This document shows positions 37,980 through 45,586 of a DNA stretch of 64,000 nt, piece after piece. Position 1 is the stretch's first letter. Each line of letters starts with the position of its first letter. A model generated the notes under the pieces. The model saw only the letters and a program-made list of their open reading frames with translations, ran no database searches and was not told the origin of the DNA. The stretch is from Paroceanicella profunda (GTDB taxonomy: Bacteria > Pseudomonadota > Alphaproteobacteria > Rhodobacterales > Rhodobacteraceae). Location of the stretch: assembly GCF_005887635.2 (NCBI RefSeq), contig NZ_CP040818.1:248001-312000 (forward strand), in the 5' to 3' direction. Made by a program: the position numbers and the translations under genes.

Positions 37980-39203
37980 TCAGGCGGGGTGGAAGCGCAG
38001 CGGCAGGCTCTTGAGGGAGCGCAGGTTGTTGTTGAGCTTGCGCACCGGGGCGCCCTCGGGGGTGATGCGGCCCACGCGGCCGGCCACGGCCTTCAGCACC
38101 GCCTCGCCTTCGAGCCGCGCGATCATCTGGCCGATGCACATGTGGATGCCGGTGCCCAGCGCCATCTGGGCATTGGTGTTGCGGCGCAGGTCGAAGCGGG
38201 CCGCGTCCTCCCAGGCCTCGGGGTCGCGGTTGGCGGCACCGAGGAGCACGAGCATCTTGTGGTCGGCCGCCACGGGCACGCCGCCGATCTCGGTCTCGGC
38301 CATGGTGAGGCGGCCGACGTTGGGGATCGGCGCCTCGAGGCGCATCGCCTCGTCGAAGGCGGATTTCACCCGGGCGTCCGGGTCCTCGCGCAGCAGGGCG
38401 AACTGCGCGGGGTCCTCCGAGAGATGGCGCAGCGCGGCGGAGATGGTCGAGGAGGTGGTGTCCAGCCCGCCGCGCAGGAAGGAGCGCACCAGCAGCGGGG
38501 CCACCTCGGGCACGATCTCGCCCCGGTCCGCCGCCTCGAAGATCTGCGCGCCGAAGCCGCCGGGCACCATGGCCTCGCGGGTCATCGAGGCGTTGAACCA
38601 GTCGCGGATCTCCTCGACCTTCGCCTCGGTGGCAAGGAAACGGGCGTTGCGCGGGCCCTGCCCGTCGAAATTGTACTCGCCGAGCAGGAAGAGGTTGGCG
38701 CGGCGTTGCGGCTCGTCGACGAGGCCCAGCGCCGGGGGGAAGGTGGAGGAGACGTATTCCTCCGCGAGATCGCTCACCCCGTCGAAGCTGCCCTGTTCCA
38801 GAAGGCGGTCGACCAGCGCCTCGGCCGCGGCCTCGAAATCGGCCTTCCAGCCGCGGATCAGCACCGGCGAGAGGATCTTCTGCAGCGCCCGGCGCACCGC
38901 GGTGTGGTCGGGCGGATCGACCTCGACGATCGGGCTGCCGGCGCGCCAGGCATCGGGGCGGCGGATGTCGGCGAGGCCCGAGCCCCCGGTGGAGGAGAAG
39001 GTCTTCCAGTCGGTCAGCACCGGGCGCACATGCGCGTGCCGGCCCATGGCGTAGACGCCGTAGCGCGACATCCACACCACCGGGCCGAGATCGCGGATCG
39101 CGGCCCAGGCCGAGGGCAGGTCGGCAAGGCTCTCGTCGGAGAAGAGGTCGATGTCGGTGACCGGCGCCGGCAGCGGCGGCTCCGACAGCGGCGCGGCACT
39201 CAT
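37980..39203 (-). CDS. Cytochrome P450
   Basis: 407-residue soluble bacterial P450. The I-helix oxygen-activation motif is GGLDTTSST (about 245-253), the K-helix ExxR is in EAMRLEAP, and the heme ligand cysteine lies in LGTGIHMCIG. That last motif normally begins with phenylalanine (FGxGxHxCxG) and here has leucine. The ATG at 39203 overlaps the upstream gene stop by four bases and follows GGAGGG. It is the last gene of the transporter operon. No ferredoxin or reductase partner is nearby, so electrons must come from elsewhere. Confidence 0.93.
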   Translation of the reverse strand: MSAAPLSEPPLPAPVTDIDLFSDESLADLPSAWAAIRDLGPVVWMSRYGVYAMGRHAHVRPVLTDWKTFSSTGGSGLADIRRPDAWRAGSPIVEVDPPDHTAVRRALQKILSPVLIRGWKADFEAAAEALVDRLLEQGSFDGVSDLAEEYVSSTFPPALGLVDEPQRRANLFLLGEYNFDGQGPRNARFLATEAKVEEIRDWFNASMTREAMVPGGFGAQIFEAADRGEIVPEVAPLLVRSFLRGGLDTTSSTISAALRHLSEDPAQFALLREDPDARVKSAFDEAMRLEAPIPNVGRLTMAETEIGGVPVAADHKMLVLLGAANRDPEAWEDAARFDLRRNTNAQMALGTGIHMCIGQMIARLEGEAVLKAVAGRVGRITPEGAPVRKLNNNLRSLKSLPLRFHPA

Positions 39204-40033
39204 ACCGCGCCCTCCGCCTCGAGCCCGGCCCAATGCTCCGCCACCTCGGCGCCGGTGGTGATCCAGACATCGGGGAAGGTGCGGATGAAGGCGATCAGCT
39301 CGCGCAGCATGGCGATGCGCCCGGGACGGCCGGTGATCTGGGGGTGGAAGATGATGTCGTAGAGCCCGCCCCAGCGGTAGATCTCGCGGAACTCGTCCTT
39401 GAAGAGCTCGAGCATGTGCGAGTTGGGGAAGATCGGCCGGGGCGACTTCACCGAGAAGAGCGCGTGCGGCGCGTCGTCGAGGCTCCAGTGCCAGGGCAGC
39501 TCGATCACGCCGGGGCTGCCGTCCTCGGCGGTGTGGCGATAGGGGTTGATGTGGTTCATCAGCGAGCTGTCGTAGAGCAGCCCGTGCTTTTTGAGCAGCC
39601 GGAACAGCCCGGCCGAAACCTCGCCCGCCGGCGAGCGGAAGCCCCTGGGCACCACGCCCACGCAGCTCTTCAGCGCCTCCAGCCCGCGCTCGAACTCCTC
39701 CACCTCCTTCTCCGGGTCGTCGGAGACCCAGACATGGGAGTAGGAATGGTGGCCCACCTCATGGCCGCCCTTCAGGATGGCCTCCACCTTGTCGGTGTGG
39801 TTTTCCACCGTCCAGCCGGGCACGAAGAAGGTGCCCTTCACGTCCGCCTCCTCCAGCGTGTCGAGGATCTTGGGCACGCCCACCTCGGCGCCGTAGCGGC
39901 CCTGGGAGAGCACGCCGGGGCGGTGCGCGTTCGCCGGGTCGCGCGAGGTCCAGAGGGTCTCGGCGTCGAAATCGAAGGTCAGCATCACCGCGCAGCGGGC
40001 GCCGTTCGGCCATTTCACGCTCATGTCATGCAT
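39200..40033 (-). CDS. Polysaccharide deacetylase-family hydrolase (imidase/PuuE-like)
   Basis: 277 residues of the NodB-like carbohydrate esterase 4 fold, close in style to the PuuE/cyclic-imide hydrolase branch rather than chitin deacetylases. Motif 1 is LTFDFDAE (metal aspartate, about 18-25), motif 2 GHHSYSHVW (metal histidines), motif 3 RGFRSPAGEVS, and a late IIFHPQITGRPGR supplies the histidine. No signal peptide, so it acts in the cytosol on a small molecule, plausibly hydrolysing a cyclic imide, lactam or amide. AGGAG precedes the ATG at 40033. Confidence 0.85.
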   Translation of the reverse strand: MHDMSVKWPNGARCAVMLTFDFDAETLWTSRDPANAHRPGVLSQGRYGAEVGVPKILDTLEEADVKGTFFVPGWTVENHTDKVEAILKGGHEVGHHSYSHVWVSDDPEKEVEEFERGLEALKSCVGVVPRGFRSPAGEVSAGLFRLLKKHGLLYDSSLMNHINPYRHTAEDGSPGVIELPWHWSLDDAPHALFSVKSPRPIFPNSHMLELFKDEFREIYRWGGLYDIIFHPQITGRPGRIAMLRELIAFIRTFPDVWITTGAEVAEHWAGLEAEGAV

Positions 40034-40054
40034 CTGTCTCTCTCCTCTCGGGGC

Positions 40055-40858
40055 TCAGGCGAGGCGCGCGCCGTCGACGGGCAGCGCCACGCCTGAGGTG
40101 TAGGCGGCGCTGTCGCTCAGCAGGTAGAGCACCGCGTCGGCCACCTCGGCGGGCAGGCCGAAACGGCCCATGGGGATCTTGGCGAGCATCATCGCCTCGC
40201 GGGCGTCGCGCGCGGCCCCGGTGCCGGCCATGTCGAAGCTCGAATCCGACATCGGGCTGTCGATGGTGCCGGGGCAGACGCAGTTCACCCGGATGTTCTC
40301 GGCCGCGTGGTTGAGCGCCAGCGAGCGGGTGAGCAGGCTCACCGCGCCCTTGGAGGCCGAATAGGCCGAGAGCGTGGGCGAGCCCATCACCCCGGCGGTG
40401 GAGGAGAACAGCACCACCGCCCCCGCGCCATGCGTGCGGATCTGCGGGATGAAGGCGCGCGCGGCGAGCCAGGCGCCCTTCACGTTGATGGCGAAGACGC
40501 GGTCCCACATCTCCTCCTCCATCTCGATGGCCGGGCCCGCCTTCCCGAGGATGCCGGCGGCGGCGACGAGCTTGTGCGCCGGGCCGAAGGCGGCCTGCGT
40601 GGCTTCGGCGAAGGCGGCCATGTCGGCGGCCGAGGTCACGTCGCCCGGCACGGTGAGCGCGCCGGGGCAGAGCGCGGCGGTCTCGGCCAGTTTCTCCGTG
40701 TCGCGGTCGAAGAGCGCGAGCTTTGCCCCCTCGGCCGCGAGCCGCACCGCCGTGGCGCGGGCGAGCGCGCCGCCCGCCCCGGTGATCGCGACCACCTGGC
40801 CCGCGAAGCGGCCCGTGCCGTCAGGCGTCGAGACCATGGCATCAGCTTTCGTCATCAT
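40055..40858 (-). CDS. Short-chain dehydrogenase/reductase
   Basis: 267-residue classical SDR. Coenzyme loop VVAITGAGGALARATAV (about 22-38), FDRD after the second strand, and catalytic SSTAG with YSASK. The usual NNAG motif reads AAAGILG. The ATG at 40858 overlaps the 3' end of livF by 17 bases; an ATG at 40837 is an alternative. Being inside the operon, it probably oxidises or reduces an intermediate produced by the P450 or hydrolase. Confidence 0.88.
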   Translation of the reverse strand: MMTKADAMVSTPDGTGRFAGQVVAITGAGGALARATAVRLAAEGAKLALFDRDTEKLAETAALCPGALTVPGDVTSAADMAAFAEATQAAFGPAHKLVAAAGILGKAGPAIEMEEEMWDRVFAINVKGAWLAARAFIPQIRTHGAGAVVLFSSTAGVMGSPTLSAYSASKGAVSLLTRSLALNHAAENIRVNCVCPGTIDSPMSDSSFDMAGTGAARDAREAMMLAKIPMGRFGLPAEVADAVLYLLSDSAAYTSGVALPVDGARLA

Positions 40859-41567
40859 GTCCCCCACTGAGGTAGAAGCTGCGCAATTCGTCGGGGGCCA
40901 CGCCCCCGTCCACGACGCGCGAAAAGGCGATGCGCCCGCCGCGGATCACGTGCAGATGGTCCGCGATCTCCAGCGCCATGCCGACGTTCTGCTCCACCAG
41001 CAGCAGCGACAGGCCGAGCTCGCGCAGGCCGAGGATGGCTTCCGCGATCTCCTCCACCACCTTGGGGGCGAGGGCCGCCGAGGGCTCGTCGAGCAGCAGC
41101 ATGCGCGGCCGCGACATCAGCGCCCGGCCGATGGAGAGCATCTGCCGCTCGCCGCCCGAGAGCATGCCGGCGGAGACGCGCCGACGCTCCTTCAGGCGCG
41201 GGAAACGGGTGTAGACGCCCTCGAGATCCTCCGCGAGGTCCGCCTTGTCGCGCCGGCGGTGGAAGCCGCCCATCATCAGGTTCTCCTCGACACTCATGGC
41301 GCCGAAGACCTCCTTGCCCTGCGGCACCAGGCACAGGCCGCGGCCCGGCCGGTCCTCCGCCGGAAGGGTGGTGATGTCCTCGCCGTCGAGCGTCACCCGT
41401 CCGGCGCCGGGGGTCAGCAGGCCGGCGATCACCTTCAGGCAGGTGGACTTGCCGGTGCCGTTGCCGCCCAGGAGGGCGATGAGCCCGCCCTTCGGCACGT
41501 CGATGCTGAGCCCGTGCAGGATGCGCGTGCGGCCGTACCCGGCCTCGATCCCCTCAACCGCGAGCAT
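40842..41567 (-). CDS. livF: Branched-chain-type ABC transporter ATP-binding protein (LivF)
   Basis: 241 residues with Walker A GGNGTGKST (about 36-44), signature LSGGERQML and Walker B MLLLDEPSAAL. It is the second ATPase of a hydrophobic amino-acid-type (HAAT) importer and overlaps livG by 14 bases. The Liv symbol indicates family only; the substrate is unlikely to be leucine given its co-operonic P450 and hydrolase genes. Confidence 0.93.
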   Translation of the reverse strand: MLAVEGIEAGYGRTRILHGLSIDVPKGGLIALLGGNGTGKSTCLKVIAGLLTPGAGRVTLDGEDITTLPAEDRPGRGLCLVPQGKEVFGAMSVEENLMMGGFHRRRDKADLAEDLEGVYTRFPRLKERRRVSAGMLSGGERQMLSIGRALMSRPRMLLLDEPSAALAPKVVEEIAEAILGLRELGLSLLLVEQNVGMALEIADHLHVIRGGRIAFSRVVDGGVAPDELRSFYLSGGHDDES

Positions 41568-42339
41568 GACGTTTCCATCCCGTTCCGATATAGGCCTCGA
41601 CCACCTTCGGGTCGGAGGTCACGGCCGCAGGCGCGCCCTCGGCCAGTTTCAGCCCCGAGTCGAGCACCACGAGGCGCTCGCACAGGTCACGCACCACGCG
41701 CATGTCATGCTCCACCAGCAGGATGGCCATGCCGAACTCGTCGCGCATGCGGCGGATGAGCACGATCAGCCGGTCCACGTTGGGCGGCGAGAGGCCGGCC
41801 GCCGGCTCGTCGAGCACGAAGAGCGTGGGGTCGGCGATGACACCGCGCGCGAGCTCGACCATGCGCTGCTGGCCGATGGAGAGCGCGCCCACCGGGCGGT
41901 CGGCGAAGGCCTCGAGCTCGAACCAGGCGAGCAGCTCGCGCGCCCGCACGCGCAGGCGCTCCTCCTCCTCGCGCGCGGCGGCGCGGCCCATGAGCGAGTC
42001 TCCCAGCGTGGTCTCCATGCCCGCGTGCTTGGCGAGCAGCAGGTTGTCCGACACGCTGAGCGAGCGGAACAGCCGGATCATCTGGAAGCTGCGCGCCATG
42101 CCCAGCCGCGCCCGTTTCCAGGCCGGCAGGGCGGTGATGTCCTCGCCGCGAAAGCGGATGGAGCCCGTATCGGCCATCAGGTCCCCCGTCACCAGGTTCA
42201 CCATGGTCGACTTGCCCGAGCCGTTCGGCCCGATGAGGCCGACGATCTCGCCCTGCCCCACCGAGAGGTCCACCGTGTCGACCGCGGTGACGCCGGCGAA
42301 GCGCTTCGTGGCCCCCGTGACTTCGAGAAGTGCGCTCAT
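41554..42339 (-). CDS. livG: Branched-chain-type ABC transporter ATP-binding protein (LivG)
   Basis: 261 residues with Walker A GPNGSGKST, Q-loop region RSFQMIRLF, and Walker B LFVLDEPAAGLSPP. The family signature is replaced by LSIGQQRMVELARG, with IGQQ in place of the usual GGQQ. It overlaps livM by four bases. Confidence 0.92.
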   Translation of the reverse strand: MSALLEVTGATKRFAGVTAVDTVDLSVGQGEIVGLIGPNGSGKSTMVNLVTGDLMADTGSIRFRGEDITALPAWKRARLGMARSFQMIRLFRSLSVSDNLLLAKHAGMETTLGDSLMGRAAAREEEERLRVRARELLAWFELEAFADRPVGALSIGQQRMVELARGVIADPTLFVLDEPAAGLSPPNVDRLIVLIRRMRDEFGMAILLVEHDMRVVRDLCERLVVLDSGLKLAEGAPAAVTSDPKVVEAYIGTGWKRHARG

Positions 42340-43277
42340 GCCCGTGCCTCCCTGCTCTTGCGCCAGCGGCCCACGAGGCCCTCGGGAAGCGCGATGATGA
42401 TCACCACCAGCAGCACGCCGAACAGGAACAGCTTGTACTGCGCGAAACTGCCGGTGAGCTCGGGGAGGATGGTGAGCAGGACGGCGCCGATGATCGGCCC
42501 GAGGAAGGTGCCCCGGCCGCCCACCACCATCATCGCCACCACGGTGCAGGAGATCCAGATGGTGAAGTCATCCGGGGTGACGCCGCGCATCACATGGGCG
42601 TTGAGCACGCCCGCGGCCCCGGCGAAGGCGGCGGAGGCCACGAAGGCGGTGAGCTTCGCGCGCGTGGTGTCGAGGCCGATGGCGCCGGCCAGCGTCTCGT
42701 CGTCCTTCACCGCCACCCATTCGCGGCCCAGCCGCGAGTGCACCAGCCGCCAGGCCACCCACACCGCCACCACGGCGAAGACGAGCGTGAGCCAGTAATG
42801 CGCGGTGAGGCCGGTGATGTCGAACAGCGTGGCGCCGAAGAGCGAAACCGCGCCGATGGGCGGCACCAGGATGCCGTTCTGCCCGCCGGTGAAGCCGCTC
42901 CACTGGATGAGCCCGAGGTAGACGATGGTCTGGAAGGCGATGGTGACGATGGCGAGGAAATGCCCCTTCAGCCGCAGCGCCGGGATGCCGAGCAGGAGCC
43001 CGAACAGCCCGGTGACCACGATGCCGGCGGGAAGGTTGATCCAGAAGCCGGTGCCGAGGTCGCGCCCCATGATGGCGGTGGTGTAGCCGCCGATGCCGTA
43101 GAACGCGCCCTGGGCGAAGGAGAACTGCCCGGCATAGCCGGAGACCAGGTTGAGCCCGGTGGTGAGGGTGACGTAGAGCAGTGCGACCATGAGCACCTGC
43201 AGCTCGTACCCGCCGGTGAGGAAGGGCGCCGCGACGAGCACCGCGGCGACGAGAAGCGAAAGACCTGCCTTCATCAC
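42336..43277 (-). CDS. livM: Branched-chain-type ABC transporter permease (LivM)
   Basis: 313 residues with about nine membrane spans and the HAAT-permease signature GYAGQFSFAQGAFYGIGGY (about 48-66) and AVKDDETLAGAIGLD. It overlaps livH and livG by four bases each. Confidence 0.93.
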   Translation of the reverse strand: MMKAGLSLLVAAVLVAAPFLTGGYELQVLMVALLYVTLTTGLNLVSGYAGQFSFAQGAFYGIGGYTTAIMGRDLGTGFWINLPAGIVVTGLFGLLLGIPALRLKGHFLAIVTIAFQTIVYLGLIQWSGFTGGQNGILVPPIGAVSLFGATLFDITGLTAHYWLTLVFAVVAVWVAWRLVHSRLGREWVAVKDDETLAGAIGLDTTRAKLTAFVASAAFAGAAGVLNAHVMRGVTPDDFTIWISCTVVAMMVVGGRGTFLGPIIGAVLLTILPELTGSFAQYKLFLFGVLLVVIIIALPEGLVGRWRKSREARA

Positions 43278-44146
43278 GAGCGCTCCACCGATTTGCCGAA
43301 CAGGCCCTGCGGGCGGAACAGCAGCACCGCGATCACGATCACGAAGCCGATGATGTCCCGCAGCCCGTTGGTGAGATAGGCGGAGGTCATCGTCTCGACC
43401 ACGCCCAGCAGCAGGCCGGCCACCGCCGCCCCCATGATGTCGCCCATGCCGCCGAGGATCACCACGGTGAAGGCCTTGAGCACGATCATGTTGCCGATGA
43501 CGGGGGTGACCATCAGCACCGAGGACATCAGGAAGCCCGACACCCCGGCCAGCCCCGCCCCCACCATGAAGGTGACCATGGCCACCCGTTCCACCCGCAC
43601 CCCGCAGAGCCGGGCCACCGTGCGGTGCTGGGCCATGGCGCGCAGGCTGCGCCCGGTCCAGGTGTAGCGCAGCACGGCGAAGAGCAGCCCCACCATCACC
43701 ACCATCGCCACCGGGATGAGTGCGCGCGGCAGCGGCAGGTAGACCGGCCCGAACTCGACGGCGAGCATCGAGAGGTCGGTCTGCAGCAGCATGGGCCGCG
43801 GCCCGATGGTGAGCAGCGCCGCGTTCTGCAGCGCCACCGCAAGGCCGAAGGAGGCGATGATCGAACTCGTCATGTCCCGCTCGCGCAAGGCGCGGTGCAG
43901 GATGGCCTCGGCAAACACGCCGAGCACCGCCGAGAAGGCGATCACCACCACCAGCGCCGCGATGAGCGGCAGGCCCAGCAGCGTGACGGTGAGCACCCCG
44001 GCATAGGCGCCGAGCATGTAGAACTCGCCATGGGCGAAGTTCACCACGCCGAGGATGCCGAAGATGAGCGTGAGGCCGATCGCCACCAGCACGTAGGCCG
44101 AGCCGATGACGATCCCGTTCGCGAGATACTGGAGAAACAGGTCCAC
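43274..44146 (-). CDS. livH: Branched-chain-type ABC transporter permease (LivH)
   Basis: 290 residues with about eight membrane spans, the N-terminal signature NGIVIGSAYVLVAIGLTLIFG and FAHGEFYMLGAY, and the EAA-like LKAFTVVILGGMGDIMGA. Fifteen bases separate it from the receptor gene upstream. A very long open frame on the opposite strand over this gene and its neighbours is an artefact of GC bias. Confidence 0.93.
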   Translation of the reverse strand: MDLFLQYLANGIVIGSAYVLVAIGLTLIFGILGVVNFAHGEFYMLGAYAGVLTVTLLGLPLIAALVVVIAFSAVLGVFAEAILHRALRERDMTSSIIASFGLAVALQNAALLTIGPRPMLLQTDLSMLAVEFGPVYLPLPRALIPVAMVVMVGLLFAVLRYTWTGRSLRAMAQHRTVARLCGVRVERVAMVTFMVGAGLAGVSGFLMSSVLMVTPVIGNMIVLKAFTVVILGGMGDIMGAAVAGLLLGVVETMTSAYLTNGLRDIIGFVIVIAVLLFRPQGLFGKSVERS

Positions 44147-44161
44147 TGCAGGGGTGTCCGA

Positions 44162-45307
44162 TCAGATGACGCGTTTGCCGTTCTTGATCACGGCGATGAA
44201 CATCGGGAAGCGCACGCTGCCCGTGTCATCGAAATCGGCGGTGGTGCCGTCCGGGCCCATGGTGATGGGGAAGTCGGCCATGCCATCCTTGAGCATCTTC
44301 TGGATCGCGCGGCTGTCGGGCCTGCCCACCCGGCGCATGGCCTCGATGGCGATGTTGGTGCTGTCGAAGCCGAGCGCGTTCAGCGTGCCGGCCTCGTAGC
44401 CGTTGGCCGCCTTGAAGCGCTGGCCGAAATCGTAGCCGAACCTGTTGGGCGTGCTCGATTCGTAGAGCGTGGCCACCGCGAACCCCTCGGAGGCGGGGCC
44501 GGCGAGGTCGATGAAATCGTCCGAGACCATGGAGCCGGAGCCGACGAACTGGGTGCGCAGCCCCACCTCGGCGGACTGGCGCACGATGTTCGCGCCGTCG
44601 CCCGCCCAGCCGCCGATGTAGACCGCGTCCGGCTTCTCCGAGCGCAGGCGGATCAGCACGGGGGAGAAATCCGCCTCGCCCACGTTGAAGCTGTCGCGCG
44701 ACAGGATCTCGCCGCCCTCGGCCTCCACCAGCTTCGTCACCTGGTCGGCCAGCGTGTTCCCGTAGTTGGTCGAATCGTGCAGGATGGCGACGCGCTTCGC
44801 GCCGAACCGGTGCACGATGGCCTGGGCGGTGTCCTCGCCCTGGCCGTTGGAATCCGGCCAGGCGCGGAAGAACCAGGGGTCGCCCACCTCGTTCGCCTCG
44901 GTGCCCGCGGCACCGGTGGAGCCGCCGGAGAGCATCGGCACGCCGTACTCCCGCGCCACCTGCATGGCCGCGATCACCACCTGGGTGGGATAGGTGCCGA
45001 TGATGAAGGGCACCTCGTCGCGCTCGATGAGCTTGCGCACTGCGGTCACGCCCTTGGTGGAGTTGGCCTCGTCATCCTCCATCACCAGTTCGAGCTGGCG
45101 GCCGAACACGCCGCCGGCGGCATTCGCTTCGGCGACGGCCATCTCCAGGCCCTTGAGCACCTGGTGCCCCTCGATGGAGCCGGGGCCCGAGAGGGGAAGC
45201 ATTCCGCCCACCCGGAGCACCGAAGTGTCCTGTGCGCGAAGGATGGTGGGGGTGGCGAGCCCGGCTCCGATGAGGCCGAGCATCCTGCGGCGGGAAAATT
45301 CGGTCAT
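44162..45307 (-). CDS. Periplasmic substrate-binding protein of the HAAT transporter
   Basis: 381 residues with a twin-arginine signal (SRRRMLGLIGAGLATPTILRA) and then a two-lobed Peripla_BP fold: VLRVGGMLPLSGPGSIEGHQ, a mid-protein LSGGSTGAAGTEANE, and HDSTNYGNTLADQV. First gene of an eight-gene operon with the transporter, dehydrogenase, hydrolase and P450. The ATG at 45307 follows AGAGGG. Tat export suggests cytosolic folding before secretion. Confidence 0.92.
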   Translation of the reverse strand: MTEFSRRRMLGLIGAGLATPTILRAQDTSVLRVGGMLPLSGPGSIEGHQVLKGLEMAVAEANAAGGVFGRQLELVMEDDEANSTKGVTAVRKLIERDEVPFIIGTYPTQVVIAAMQVAREYGVPMLSGGSTGAAGTEANEVGDPWFFRAWPDSNGQGEDTAQAIVHRFGAKRVAILHDSTNYGNTLADQVTKLVEAEGGEILSRDSFNVGEADFSPVLIRLRSEKPDAVYIGGWAGDGANIVRQSAEVGLRTQFVGSGSMVSDDFIDLAGPASEGFAVATLYESSTPNRFGYDFGQRFKAANGYEAGTLNALGFDSTNIAIEAMRRVGRPDSRAIQKMLKDGMADFPITMGPDGTTADFDDTGSVRFPMFIAVIKNGKRVI

Positions 45308-45329
45308 GCGCCCTCTCTGTTGGCTGATG

Positions 45330-45348
45330 CGTATCATTGTTCGATACG
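45330..45348. promoter_or_regulatory. Dyad CGTATC-N7-GATACG upstream of the transporter operon
   Basis: Perfect six-base arms, 22 bases upstream of the receptor-gene start, next to AT-rich sequence with a second GATA-like stretch (CAATATCGAATGATTG). It shares TTCGATACG with the site before the IclR gene. At this distance from the gene a bound regulator would probably block transcription. Confidence 0.6.
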
Positions 45349-45528
45349 TCAATATCGAATGATTGGGGCGAGTCGCTCTTCCTGTCAAAAGAGATTTGCG
45401 GTGCAACGCGCTCGGATCAGGGATCGCAGGCATGCGGAAGACGGGCCTCTCCCGGGATTATTCCTACGTTTCAAGCCCTTGCCGGATGAGGCCGCATGCA
45501 TGCGGGACCTGAAATTTTTCAATTTGAT

Positions 45529-45547
45529 CGTATTGCATAAAGATATG
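45529..45547. promoter_or_regulatory. Dyad CGTATT-N7-GATATG upstream of the acylase gene
   Basis: Same arm spacing as the other two dyads (seven bases) with two differences from the perfect arms, 39 bases before the acylase start in an AT-rich island. It supports a shared regulator for both sides of this divergent region. Confidence 0.5.
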
Positions 45548-45586
45548 CTCAACTCTAGGCTGATCGCACCGAGAGCGGAGGACAGC

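Noticed and set aside
43625..45586. A very long plus-strand open frame upstream of and in frame with the acylase gene
   Set aside because: It is antisense to five conserved transporter genes, is rich in histidine, glutamate and arginine, and shows no domain. High GC removes stops from such frames; the acylase start has its own ribosome-binding site.
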